A DNA stretch of 64,000 nt from DASXHZ01 sp036488085 (lineage in GTDB: Bacteria; Acidobacteriota; Thermoanaerobaculia; Gp7-AA8), in assembly GCA_036488085.1 (NCBI GenBank), contig DASXHZ010000012.1, forward strand, positions 130,550 to 194,549, written 5' to 3'. The notes beneath the pieces are model-generated. The model was not told where the DNA came from. It saw only the letters and a program-made list of their open reading frames with translations, and did not search any database. Positions 56,839-64,000 of the stretch are shown here, piece by piece. Each line of letters opens with the position of its first letter. Position 1 is the first letter of the stretch. Position numbers and translations under genes: made by a program.

Positions 56839-56867
56839 AGCCTATGGCCAAAATGCAGCCGAGTCAA
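56839..56867 (-). promoter_or_regulatory. Putative sigma70-type promoter of the 551-residue protein gene
   Basis: In the 315-bp gene-free stretch 56713-57027, which is AT-rich relative to the window, the minus strand carries TTGACT (56867-56862), 17 bp, then TAGGCT (56844-56839). This would give a leader of roughly 120 nt ending in a good Shine-Dalgarno. A second TTGACT starts 5 bp upstream. The rest of the stretch holds nothing recognised. Confidence 0.45.
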
Positions 56868-57027
56868 GTCAAAAGTGAAATTTTATGGGGTTGCACCATA
56901 GACACTCTCTCCCCGCCCCCCGTTTCACCCTCAACCCTCTCGTTCGTCATCATTGGCATGAGTTTTGGCCCGATCAAATAAGTCAGACGCGCCGTCCGCG
57001 TCGTTCAAAAGTGATTCCAGCAGCTTA

Positions 57028-58761
57028 CTACTGGACCCCCTCGTTCAGGAACACGTGGATCGACCCGTTCTGGAATCCCAGCGCTCCCTGCTTGTCCGTC
57101 TCGTACGCGATGATCACGTCCGGCCGGCCGTCTTTGTTCACGTCCGCGATCGTCAGATCGTAGTTCGTCTGCGGCTGCGCGCTGATCCCTTCGAGCTTCG
57201 CGCGGGTGAACCCGCCCTTGCCGTCGCCGAGCAGCAACACGAACTCGCGCTTCGGCGACCAGCCCGCGTAGATGATGTCGGCGTTCCCGTCGCCGTCGAA
57301 ATCGCCCGACCCCACGCCCTCCACCGGACGCGCCGCCGCCACGCGCAGGATCGCCTTGCGCATCGGGGTCTTTCCGGTGAAGGTCACGAGATCGATCCCC
57401 GAGATCGTCTTCATCGCGGGCGGCGCCACCTGCTTAGGATCGAGCTCCGGAAACTCGCGGTTGTACGCGAACACCACGTCGTCGAGCCGCTTTGTTGAAA
57501 AGTGTGCGGTCGTCACGCCGGCATAGCTGGACATCGTGCTGATGATCGCGTCGTCGGACTTCCCCTCGTGCCACTTGAGCAGTCCGCTGCTCAGCCACAA
57601 CAGGTCCGGCGACTGGTAGAAGACACTGCCGCCCGCGAAGTCGGGATAGCGGTCACCATTGAAGTTACCGGCCGCGAGCGTGTCGCCCGCGAAGTACTTG
57701 TCGGCGGGGACGACGCTGGTCTCTTTCCAACTCGTCCCCTTCTGATTGACGAAGGCGCGCACCCGCGGGCCCGGGACGACGCCCTGCGCGACCGCCCCCT
57801 CGCTGATCGCGACGATGTCGGCCCAGCCGTCGTCGTTCACGTCGATCGCGAGCAGCTTGCGCGACGGGAAGGTCTCCACCGGCAGCCCCTCGTTCGATTC
57901 CTTGAAGTGACCCTTGCCGTCGCCCAGCCAGCAGACGACGCCGGTGAGATGGATCGAGAAGGCGAGGTCCATGTGGCCGTCGTGATTGAAATCGGCGGCG
58001 ACGACCGCGCCGTAGTCGATGGCTCTCGGCCAGACTGCCTCGGACCAGATGCGCCAGTGGCCCTTGCAATCGCCGAGGAAGATGGACGGTCCGCCCATCG
58101 CAACGCCGCGCTGCGACGGCGCGATGATGTCGGGACATCCGTCTCCATTCATGTCCGCGACCGTGAGCGAATTGCGCCACGATCCGCTGTCCGGCAGGCC
58201 CTGCGACGCCTCCTGGAAGTGAATGGTCTTCCGCGATTCCTGCGGCAGGAGCTCGTTGAACTCCGTGCGGAGCTTCTCGACGGACTTCAACTGCTCCGCG
58301 GTGTACTTCGGCTTCTGCTCGCGCGCCGCGGCAGTCGTCGCATTCGTGCTCGCTTCCGGCACCCACATCCAGAGGTACTTCGCGTTCCGCTGATAGAGCT
58401 CGAAGCCGGTGTTCACCTGCGCCATCGGCCGCACCCAGCCTTCGGGAACGCGGTCGTACGCTTCCCACTGGCGGGTGAATTTCTCGATGTGGTACTGGCC
58501 GCCCATGCGTGTCCAGATCTTTTTCGGATCGGGGTCCGGCCCCGGATCCTCCGTCGTGCCGAGGCGCTTCATGCGCTCCTCGGGCGTCTCCGGCTTGACA
58601 TACTGCGGCGCGCCGCCGTCCATCTCCGACGGATTGGTGGTGGTCACCGTAGTCTTCGTCGTGATGGTCGTCGTGGCCGGCTTTTCCGTCTGCGCCAGCA
58701 GCGGCGTCACGGCGAGCAGCGCGAACACGGCTGCCGCGGCGGATGTCTTTGAAACGGGCAT
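57028..58761 (-). CDS. Exported FG-GAP/VCBS repeat protein
   Basis: A 577-residue protein beginning MPVSKTSAAAAVFALLAVTPLLAQ with AAGGAG 9 nt before the ATG. A Thr-rich stretch and a helical region (about 30-190) precede a propeller made of FG-GAP repeats with calcium-binding loops DMNGDGCPDI, DFNHDGHMDL, DVNDDGWADI, NFNGDRYPDF, DFDGDGNADI and DVNKDGRPDV. It probably binds glycan or protein ligands outside the cell. It lies just downstream of the Wzm gene on the same strand. Confidence 0.88.
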   Translation of the reverse strand: MPVSKTSAAAAVFALLAVTPLLAQTEKPATTTITTKTTVTTTNPSEMDGGAPQYVKPETPEERMKRLGTTEDPGPDPDPKKIWTRMGGQYHIEKFTRQWEAYDRVPEGWVRPMAQVNTGFELYQRNAKYLWMWVPEASTNATTAAAREQKPKYTAEQLKSVEKLRTEFNELLPQESRKTIHFQEASQGLPDSGSWRNSLTVADMNGDGCPDIIAPSQRGVAMGGPSIFLGDCKGHWRIWSEAVWPRAIDYGAVVAADFNHDGHMDLAFSIHLTGVVCWLGDGKGHFKESNEGLPVETFPSRKLLAIDVNDDGWADIVAISEGAVAQGVVPGPRVRAFVNQKGTSWKETSVVPADKYFAGDTLAAGNFNGDRYPDFAGGSVFYQSPDLLWLSSGLLKWHEGKSDDAIISTMSSYAGVTTAHFSTKRLDDVVFAYNREFPELDPKQVAPPAMKTISGIDLVTFTGKTPMRKAILRVAAARPVEGVGSGDFDGDGNADIIYAGWSPKREFVLLLGDGKGGFTRAKLEGISAQPQTNYDLTIADVNKDGRPDVIIAYETDKQGALGFQNGSIHVFLNEGVQ

Positions 58762-58783
58762 TCGGGATTTCTCCTTGTGGAAC

Positions 58784-59536
58784 TCAGATGAGGTCAGCAA
58801 AAACGCGCTGCGCGCGGCGAAAGAAGCTGAAGCTCGCCACGAACAGCGCGGCGGCGACGAACAACAACAATACGATCGAGGTCACCGGAGGTATCGCTGC
58901 GCCGAGCACCGCCGCCCGGAACAGTCCGAGCAGCGGCGTCAGCGGGTTGAACGCGAAGATCGCCTGAAAACGTCCCGCCGCCGGATAAAGGATGGGGCTT
59001 AGATAAAAGACGATGGCGAGAACGAACCCGAGTATCTGGCCGAGATCGCGGAGGAAGACGTACGTCGCCGCCAGCGCCAGCGCGATCGCGACCTGAAGGA
59101 AAAGCTGCAGCAGGATCGCGATCGGCAACAGCCACACGCCGCGCGGGAAGCCGTGGAGGAACGTCATCGCAAAGGTAAAGAGGATGAAGGCGATCAGCTC
59201 GAAGACGGCCGCCGTGGCGTTTGGGACGACCACCAGCAACTCGCTCCGGAGCGGGATCTTCCGGACCATCGGTCCGTTCTCGACGATGGTGGTCATCGAA
59301 CGGGTGAGCCCTTCGCTGATGGCAAACCACGGAATCAGGCCCGAGATCAGGAAATAGAGGTAGGCGTCCCCTCCCCCGACCTTCGACGGAATCATGAAGC
59401 TGAAGACGAACCAGTAGACCCCCACCATGGCGGCAGGCTGTAGAATGGCCCAGAACAAGCCGAGGCCGGAACCGGTGAACCGGGCGGCGAGGTCGCGCTT
59501 GATGAGCTCGCGGAGGAGATGGAGATCTCGAGTCAC
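58784..59536 (-). CDS. wzm: Wzm-type ABC-2 polysaccharide export permease
   Basis: A 250-residue ABC-2 permease with six TM helices: the N-terminal amphipathic segment ELIKRDLAARFTGSGLGLFW typical of Wzm/TagG, then MVGVYWFVFSFMI, YLYFLISGLIPWFAISEGL, and the last helix VTSIVLLLFVAAALFVASF. With Wzt it would flip undecaprenyl-linked polysaccharide across the inner membrane. Here it is 7.8 kb upstream of wzt on the same strand, separated by three exported-protein genes. Confidence 0.9.
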   Translation of the reverse strand: MTRDLHLLRELIKRDLAARFTGSGLGLFWAILQPAAMVGVYWFVFSFMIPSKVGGGDAYLYFLISGLIPWFAISEGLTRSMTTIVENGPMVRKIPLRSELLVVVPNATAAVFELIAFILFTFAMTFLHGFPRGVWLLPIAILLQLFLQVAIALALAATYVFLRDLGQILGFVLAIVFYLSPILYPAAGRFQAIFAFNPLTPLLGLFRAAVLGAAIPPVTSIVLLLFVAAALFVASFSFFRRAQRVFADLI

Positions 59537-59625
59537 AGCGAAGGGAGAGCGACAGCTCTCGTTACCGTCGCTTGCAAACCCAACGGAGAGTATTGTCTAA
59601 TAGCATAAAAGTCAACGCCGATCCG

Positions 59626-59994
59626 ATGAACAGGCCCGCACAACTCGAACTCGTAGGACGAAAAATCCGCCAGCTCCGCCGCCAGCGAAAGCTGACGCAG
59701 GTGGAGCTCGCCGAGAAGATTGGGATCCATCAATCCGATCTCTCGCGCATGGAGCAGGGCGAGTACAAGGTCGGCCTCGACACGCTGCTGAAGATCCTCG
59801 GCACGTTCAATCTCGGCATCGGCGAGTTCTTCGAAGAGAACAACGATCTGGAGACGGCGTTCGATAAGTTCCGAACGTTGAGTGCCTCGGCGCAGCGCGA
59901 AGTCGAGAGCTTCATCGAGTTCAAACGTCGTCAGGAAGAAGATTCATGGGATGATGATGGTGGTGGGGAGAGCGAGGGTGGGAACGATGTTTGA
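59626..59994 (+). CDS. XRE-family HTH regulator
   Basis: A 122-residue protein from the ATG at 59626 (MNRPAQLELVGRKIRQLRRQRK). The HTH is at about residues 10-65: LTQVELAEKIGIHQSDLSRMEQGEYKVGLDTLLKIL. A short linker and helix follow (LSASAQREVESFIEFKRRQ), then an acidic Asp/Gly tail. It overlaps the TPR gene by 8 nt, so the two are translated together. It is divergent from wzm and may control the glycan/export region. Confidence 0.88.
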   Translation: MNRPAQLELVGRKIRQLRRQRKLTQVELAEKIGIHQSDLSRMEQGEYKVGLDTLLKILGTFNLGIGEFFEENNDLETAFDKFRTLSASAQREVESFIEFKRRQEEDSWDDDGGGESEGGNDV

Positions 59995-60868
59995 TCGCGT
60001 GACGAACAGAATCGAGGAGCTGCGGCAGACCGGCCTTGCGAAGGTCCGCGACGGCGCGCTCGAGGAATCGCTCGGCTATTACGACGAGGCGTTGTCGCTC
60101 GCCGAAGACGAGACGGCGCGCGAGCTGATCACGATCAACAAGGCTGACGCCTTGATCGCGCTCGAACGCAATGCCCCCGAGGTGCAGGAACTGGCGCGCG
60201 TCATCATGCGGCGCCGCACTCCGCGCCACGTCTACCTCGCCGCATACGCGCTGCAGTACAAGCACCGCCTCGAGAGCAACCTGAAGCGGGCGCTGTTCTA
60301 CGGCGAGCTCGCACTACGCACCGCGGAAGAAGCGGAAGAGGTGCTGTGGCGGCGCGTCGTTCTCCTGGAGCTCGGAAACCTCTACACGATCGACTCGCAA
60401 ATCCCGAAGGCGATCAACTGCTACGAGCAGGCACTCGCAATCATCGGTGAGTCGGAGTTCCGCGAAGCCGATCTATCCCATGGATGGGCGCTCGAAAGCC
60501 TCGGCTACTGCATCATGCTCGACGGCCGCACCGAGGAGGGTCTCGCGCGCATTCACGACGCGCTGCAGATCATCAACGAGCCGCTCGGCCTCGCCGAGGC
60601 GTACGTCGACCTCTGCTACGGCTATCTCGAACTGAGCAATCTCGATGAAGCGCGGAAGTACGGCGAAGCGGCTCTCGCAATCGCCAACGATCCGCGCCAC
60701 ATCCGCAACGTCCACTACCTTCTCGGAGAAGTCGCGTACACGTCGGGCGACACCGACGGTGCCGATCGCCACTTCGAGGCCTTGGCCCGCTTCTATCCCG
60801 AATTCACGAACCTGAAGAGTCTTCTTTTTGCGATCGACCTGCGCAGCATGGTGAATCTCAAACTGTGA
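59987..60868 (+). CDS. Cytosolic TPR protein paired with the XRE regulator
   Basis: A 293-residue protein with about seven TPR motifs and no signal peptide: SLGYYDEALSLAEDETARE, ALFYGELALRTAEEAEEVLW, AINCYEQALAIIGESEFREA, EARKYGEAALAIANDPRHIR. The start MFDRVTNRIEE at 59987 is inside the end of the XRE gene. XRE proteins with TPR ligand-sensing parts exist as fusions (PlcR/Rgg type); this pair looks like a split version, which is inference. It is followed by an exported protein whose GTG overlaps its stop. Confidence 0.82.
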   Translation: MFDRVTNRIEELRQTGLAKVRDGALEESLGYYDEALSLAEDETARELITINKADALIALERNAPEVQELARVIMRRRTPRHVYLAAYALQYKHRLESNLKRALFYGELALRTAEEAEEVLWRRVVLLELGNLYTIDSQIPKAINCYEQALAIIGESEFREADLSHGWALESLGYCIMLDGRTEEGLARIHDALQIINEPLGLAEAYVDLCYGYLELSNLDEARKYGEAALAIANDPRHIRNVHYLLGEVAYTSGDTDGADRHFEALARFYPEFTNLKSLLFAIDLRSMVNLKL

Positions 60869-61896
60869 TGATCAAACGTCTCCTCATCCTCCTCGTCGCG
60901 CTCGTGCCGCTGGCCGCATTCGGCGCAACGATCGACCGCGACGTCGTGCTCACCGACGACGGCACGCTGTACACCGTCGAGAGCACGTTCGCCAAAGACG
61001 TCCCGAATCTCCAGACGTCATCCGACCGCGTGCTGATGCTGACAGTGCAGCACGGCTCCGAAGCTCCGACCACCTCGGTCATCCCGGCCACGACGACCGG
61101 CGGATGGCACGTCTATCCGGCGCTCGCGTACGACACGCCGAGCAGAACGCTGTTCGTATTCTGGGAAGCCGCCCACAACTCGTTCCTCAGCACCGACGTC
61201 GACTTCTGCGCGTACCACGACGGACAGTGGGGCCCCGCCGCGGCGCTCGATAGCGCCCAGTGGGCGTCGCGCCAGAACTTTCGCATCGCCGTCACCCGCA
61301 CCTCCCAGCAGTTCAATGCCGACGGGACCTCGACGAGCGTTCCCGAGACGAACGTGCACGCCGTGTGGTGGGAAGACAACGGCGGCGCCGAATGGGCGCG
61401 CTACGCGATGATCACCGTCGACAACGGCACGGCGGTCGGCATCCATGTCCAGGACCTCGGTGACTTCGTGAACGGCGCCGGTACGACGACGCCGGCGACC
61501 AGCGGCGCGGCGCGCGAGCTGCTCCGCCATCCCAGCGTCGCTGAGAGCCACACGCACGACTCGGTCGACGTCCTCTTCGGCGACATGAACGTCGTCACGA
61601 TGCGCCGCGTGAGCATCCGGCCGACCATCCAGGGTGGACGCCTCCGCGTTCCAGTCGGCCGCTCCGGCAACAATGTGCCGGCACCGTCGGCGAACCTGAT
61701 GTCCACCACTCCGGTCGACACGATCACGAACGGCGACAGCGTCGCGATGTACTACGACGGCGAGAATCCGAACACCCTCAACTACCTCATGTACGCCAAC
61801 GGCGCCTGGTCGTCGGTCCGGACGCTGACGCTGAACGACAAGTTCTCGCACGACTCCGCGGTCGCGGCGCTCCAGAAGTTGATCACCGCGCAGTAA
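60865..61896 (+). CDS. Exported beta-propeller-like protein
   Basis: A 343-residue protein with signal peptide MMIKRLLILLVALVPLAAFG. Repeated blade-like segments occur (VYPALAYDTPSRTLFVFWEA, ETNVHAVWWEDNGGAEWARY, HDSVDVLFGDMNVVTMRRVS), each with Asp/Trp/Phe patterns seen in sialidase-like propellers. No catalytic signature is visible. The start (GTG 60865 or ATG 60868) overlaps the TPR gene stop, so it is probably part of the XRE-TPR operon and may be its output. Its end overlaps the PEGA gene by 14 bp. Confidence 0.7.
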   Translation: MMIKRLLILLVALVPLAAFGATIDRDVVLTDDGTLYTVESTFAKDVPNLQTSSDRVLMLTVQHGSEAPTTSVIPATTTGGWHVYPALAYDTPSRTLFVFWEAAHNSFLSTDVDFCAYHDGQWGPAAALDSAQWASRQNFRIAVTRTSQQFNADGTSTSVPETNVHAVWWEDNGGAEWARYAMITVDNGTAVGIHVQDLGDFVNGAGTTTPATSGAARELLRHPSVAESHTHDSVDVLFGDMNVVTMRRVSIRPTIQGGRLRVPVGRSGNNVPAPSANLMSTTPVDTITNGDSVAMYYDGENPNTLNYLMYANGAWSSVRTLTLNDKFSHDSAVAALQKLITAQ

Positions 61897-62379
61897 TAGG
61901 CCGCAGCGTCACGTCGATCCTCGCCGGGCGCTGGAGGTACATCGCGCCCGTTCGAGCGTCGAGCCACGATGGGGCGATGAGGCCGGCGAGGCCGCCGGTA
62001 ACCGCGCAGGCGCCGTAGGCGGTTCCGGCGGGATGAGCGGCGGTGCAGATCAGCACACCGCCGACGACGCCGGCGACGAAGTGAGGACGGACGCGCCGAC
62101 GTTGGCGATCATCACCTTCGACTTCGTCCGCTGCAGGACGATGGTCTCGGGCTGGTAGCCCTCTTTCGAGATGCGGACGGCGCACTCCTCCGCGTTGCGG
62201 CGCAGGAGGAGCGTGCCGGGGCTGACGACGGTCGACGACGTCCCGTCGGCGCATGAGACCTGCACGGTTGCGCCGGGAGGCGCCGTCGTCACCGGGAGAC
62301 TCTGATTGACGCCGTGCGTCACGGTCCCGCAGCCAAACGCGGCGAGCGTGATGAACGCAACGACTGTTCGGCGGATCAC
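61883..62379 (-). pseudogene. PEGA-domain lipoprotein gene with a frameshift
   Basis: From a GTG at 62379 the frame encodes VIRRTVVAFITLAAFGCGTVTHG, a lipoprotein-like signal, then a PEGA-type domain (TTAPPGATVQVSCADGT, CAVRISKEGYQPETIVL) to VMIANVGA near 62097. The natural continuation, HFVAGVVGGVLICTAAHPAG and GLIAPSWLDARTGAMYLQ, lies in the next frame down to a TGA at 61883. Joining them needs a single-base indel around 62085-62100. As written, the first frame ends early after SSPASSAVC. The GTG overlaps the stop of the upstream gene by 4 nt. Confidence 0.7.
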
Positions 62380-62945
62380 AGCGGCGGAGGCACCGGTGCT
62401 GGAGTGGTCGTGGTGGTGACCGTCGTCGACGTCGTGGTCGACGTCACGACCGGCGCGACGATCTTGAACGAGTCGAACATCTGCCCCACCGCCGGGACAT
62501 CGCGCTCGGCCTGCGTGCGGCCGACGTAGAGGAGCTGATACAGCTTGTCTCCGTTGACGATGAGACGCGAGCGGAGGAAAGCGGTGCCGCTGCGGAAGAG
62601 GAGATCGCGCGCCGGAAGCGGGCCGGCGAGCGGCTGCTCGCTGTCGAGCGTTCCCTTCACGCTCTTGAGGAGCGAGTCGCGCGTGCTGTCGATCACCTTC
62701 GAGGGGTCGGCGATCTTCGCCGGCATCGTCGAGACGGAGATCACGACCGCCTCCCCTGTCGGCGCTTTCGCGATCCAGGTGCTGGTCGATATGCCGTTCT
62801 GCGTGGCGGTGCTCATCACCGGCGCGGCGTAGGCATCGGGAAGATTGACGCTGAAGAGATCGGTCGTCACCGCTGCCGCCCCCGCAGCGAGTGCGACCAT
62901 GAGGACCATGAGACCTTCGATGCAGATGCGGACCGTTCGTGACAC
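62376..62945 (-). CDS. Exported protein with Thr-rich tail
   Basis: A 189-residue protein from a GTG at 62945 with AAGGAG 6 nt before it. The N-terminal VRICIEGLMVLMVALAAGAAA is a signal or anchor. The mature domain (SVNLPDAYAAPVMSTATQNG, EAVVISVSTMPAKIADPSKV, KLYQLLYVGRTQAERDVPAV) is an alpha/beta pattern of about 130 residues resembling DcrB/YbgE-like or PsbP-like folds, without a firm match. The C-terminus is a run of Thr with Val and Pro (VTSTTTSTTVTTTTTPAPVP). It forms an operon with the PEGA gene. Confidence 0.7.
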   Translation of the reverse strand: MSRTVRICIEGLMVLMVALAAGAAAVTTDLFSVNLPDAYAAPVMSTATQNGISTSTWIAKAPTGEAVVISVSTMPAKIADPSKVIDSTRDSLLKSVKGTLDSEQPLAGPLPARDLLFRSGTAFLRSRLIVNGDKLYQLLYVGRTQAERDVPAVGQMFDSFKIVAPVVTSTTTSTTVTTTTTPAPVPPPL

Positions 62946-63003
62946 GTGAGTCTCCTTCGGATCGTCGGCTGTAACAAGAAGCGAGCCGTGTTTCTTCAAC
63001 TCT

Positions 63004-63035
63004 ATCTAAACGTTGAGGTCGGGGCATCTAAACGT
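63004..63035. promoter_or_regulatory. Direct repeats in the divergent intergenic region
   Basis: ATCTAAACGT occurs at 63004-63013 and 63026-63035, 22 bp apart centre to centre (two helical turns), with a palindrome CAACGTTG at about 63051. The 148-bp region separates divergent starts at 62945 and 63094. An operator is possible but unproven. Confidence 0.35.
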
Positions 63036-63093
63036 CGATGCCGATCTGGTCAACGTTGAAGCTGAACTTGAACTAGAAAGGAGGTGAAACAAC

Positions 63094-63552
63094 ATGGAAA
63101 CGAACGGAAATACCACGATCGACCCGGTCCCGGCGGCAATCACGCCCGAGGAGCTGGTGGCGCAGTTGCGCGCGTACAGGGAGCGTATCCCTGACTACGG
63201 CCAGCTCACCACTGCCGCTTCCCGGCAACGGCATCGCGTCGCGTTCCTGAAGACCGGCTTCGTCGTCGCTTCGATCAACGCGGTCGGAGCTTCCGACACG
63301 GTGCAGACGGCCGTCGGCCAGATGCCGGCGGAGCTGCAGGGACAGCAGGCCGATATCGTCCGGTGGTCCGCCGTCGAGGATGAGCTGCGCGCGATGCTGA
63401 AAGGCGTCGTCGCCGCGAACCTCGTCCGGCGCCACCGGCTCGGTACCGCCGCACTACAGTCGTACTCGATCAGTCGGAATCTCGTGCACCTGCCCGAGCA
63501 TTGTTGGGGCTCGGCTGCCCGCCCACCATCGACGTGTGCCACTGAAAGCTGA
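63094..63552 (+). CDS. Hypothetical protein with an apparently replaced C-terminus
   Basis: A 152-residue cytosolic protein, METNGNTTIDPVPAAITPEE..., with a near-perfect Shine-Dalgarno (AAAGGAGGTG) about 8 nt before the ATG. The first 125 residues are helical and regular (EELVAQLRAYRERIPDYGQL, LQSYSISRNLVHLPEH). The last 28 residues (CWGSAARPPSTCATES) have different composition and are antisense to the C-terminus of the convergent gene, with an 83-bp overlap. The family is not recognised. The original C-terminus may have been lost in a rearrangement near 63470. Confidence 0.7.
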   Translation: METNGNTTIDPVPAAITPEELVAQLRAYRERIPDYGQLTTAASRQRHRVAFLKTGFVVASINAVGASDTVQTAVGQMPAELQGQQADIVRWSAVEDELRAMLKGVVAANLVRRHRLGTAALQSYSISRNLVHLPEHCWGSAARPPSTCATES

Positions 63553-64000
63553 ATCCTGACTTTCCTGCCGGCGCGGTGAATGTCACCGCCTCGTCGTAGT
63601 CGCAGTTCTCCCAGAACATCGGCGGACTGAATCCGCCCGCCGTACAACTGACGCTCGACTTCTTGCTCGCGGTGCCGGCCTCGCCACTCGCGAAAAACAC
63701 GGTTGAGACGGAGTCGGGCAAGAAATCGACCGACTCCGTGCCGAGGCGGTCGTCGAGCGTCCACACCTGCCCGGACGCGAGCAGACGGTACCGGCCGTCC
63801 TTCACACTGGCCGCGGCGGGCTGCTTGCCACACGTGCCGCGCGGCTTCCCGCACGTGCCGCGCGGCTTCCCGCACGTGCCGCACGGCTTCCCGCACGTGC
63901 CGCACGCCTTTTCACACGTGCCGCGCGCCTTGCCACACGTGCCGCGCGGCTTCCCGCACGTGCCGCACGCCTTTTCACACGTGCCGCGCGCCTTGCCACA
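63470..64000 (-). CDS. Protein with tandem Cys-Gly heptapeptide repeats (N-terminus beyond window)
   Basis: The frame is open from the right edge for 177 codons to a TGA at 63470. It begins with eight tandem 7-residue repeats of type CGKARGT, CEKACGT or CGKPRGT and a degenerate ninth (CGKQPAA). Then comes a domain of about 100 residues (VKDGRYRLLASGQVWTLDDR, VSTVFFASGEAGTASKKSSV, FWENCDYDEAVTFTAPAGKS) that is beta-rich with three cysteines. The Cys and Lys spacing suggests metal binding or a covalently modified secreted repeat, but nothing is proven. A start codon upstream is not visible. An alternative frame of Arg/Ala repeats is considered a shadow. Confidence 0.65.
   Translation of the reverse strand, partial: CGKARGTCEKACGTCGKPRGTCGKARGTCEKACGTCGKPCGTCGKPRGTCGKPRGTCGKQPAAASVKDGRYRLLASGQVWTLDDRLGTESVDFLPDSVSTVFFASGEAGTASKKSSVSCTAGGFSPPMFWENCDYDEAVTFTAPAGKSGFSFQWHTSMVGGQPSPNNARAGARDSD
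63812..64000. repeat. 21-bp tandem repeats encoding heptapeptides
   Basis: Nine 21-bp units run from 64000 down to 63812 on the minus strand in three alternating variants. Units 1-3 and 4-6 form a near-identical 63-bp higher-order repeat. The array continues past the window edge. Confidence 0.85.

Noticed and set aside
63802..63999. An Arg/Ala-rich repeat protein on the minus strand
   Set aside because: It is another frame of the 21-bp repeats and stops soon after them, whereas the Cys-Gly frame continues into a sensible domain.

Overview
The window is high-GC, densely packed bacterial DNA. It carries no rRNA or other taxonomic marker. The mix of families suggests an Acidobacteriota-type diderm: an RND tripartite pump, lipid A acyltransferase and O-antigen-type ABC export for the outer membrane, abundant PKD, FG-GAP and TPR exported proteins, Ser/Thr-kinase-like signalling, EtfBA and an Hfq variant. 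The phylum is an inference. There is no phage, insertion sequence or CRISPR.

Layout. Positions 1-3252 (minus): a putative surface-fibre operon of two pilin-like secreted subunits, a pilus-chaperone-like protein and a GTG-started outer-membrane barrel with a CpaC-like N-domain, cut by the left edge. 3392-11713: a thioesterase, an RND efflux operon and a divergent OmpR/EnvZ-type pair. 11741-16194: exported proteins (YncE-PepSY, HMA-thioredoxin, LolA-like/TPR, glycine zipper) and an outer-membrane protein gene broken by two in-frame TGA codons. 16313-21057: hybrid kinase, REC-GGDEF-REC, a lone REC and a frameshifted PhnD-like gene. 21054-31250: housekeeping genes (etfBA, hfq, pdxA, surE-pcm, acyP, apt, sthA, a PTPS-family gene) plus a 0.5-kb minisatellite. 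31259-38911: a pseudokinase/pseudocyclase/TPR receptor, biotin carboxylase and carrier, tRNA-Leu, secG, tpiA and a GGDEF protein. 38957-59536: a glycan assembly and export region (PIG-L, glycosyltransferases, acyltransferase, NodB, methyltransferases, Wzt and Wzm) enclosing three large exported proteins. 59626-64000: an XRE/TPR pair, exported proteins, a frameshifted PEGA gene and, at the right edge, a protein with cysteine-glycine heptapeptide repeats.

Three patterns cross gene boundaries. First, a family of palindromic arrays built from 7-bp words (consensus near GTNRYYN) sits at 23284, 36586 and 48134. The third lies in frame inside a glycosyltransferase-methyltransferase gene and supplies about 22 residues. 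Second, a minisatellite at 30038-30580 steps from 20-bp to 41/42-bp to 83-bp units, and its units can form hairpins. Third, many genes lack a Shine-Dalgarno and instead carry a TANNNT -10 box 6-12 nt before the start codon, as expected for leaderless or very short-leader mRNAs, whereas the secreted-protein genes, hfq and etfB have strong Shine-Dalgarno sites.

Three genes (13048-14055, 20309-21057, 61883-62379) are interrupted by stops or frameshifts while both halves still read as good protein. They are recent pseudogenes, recoded genes or sequence errors.
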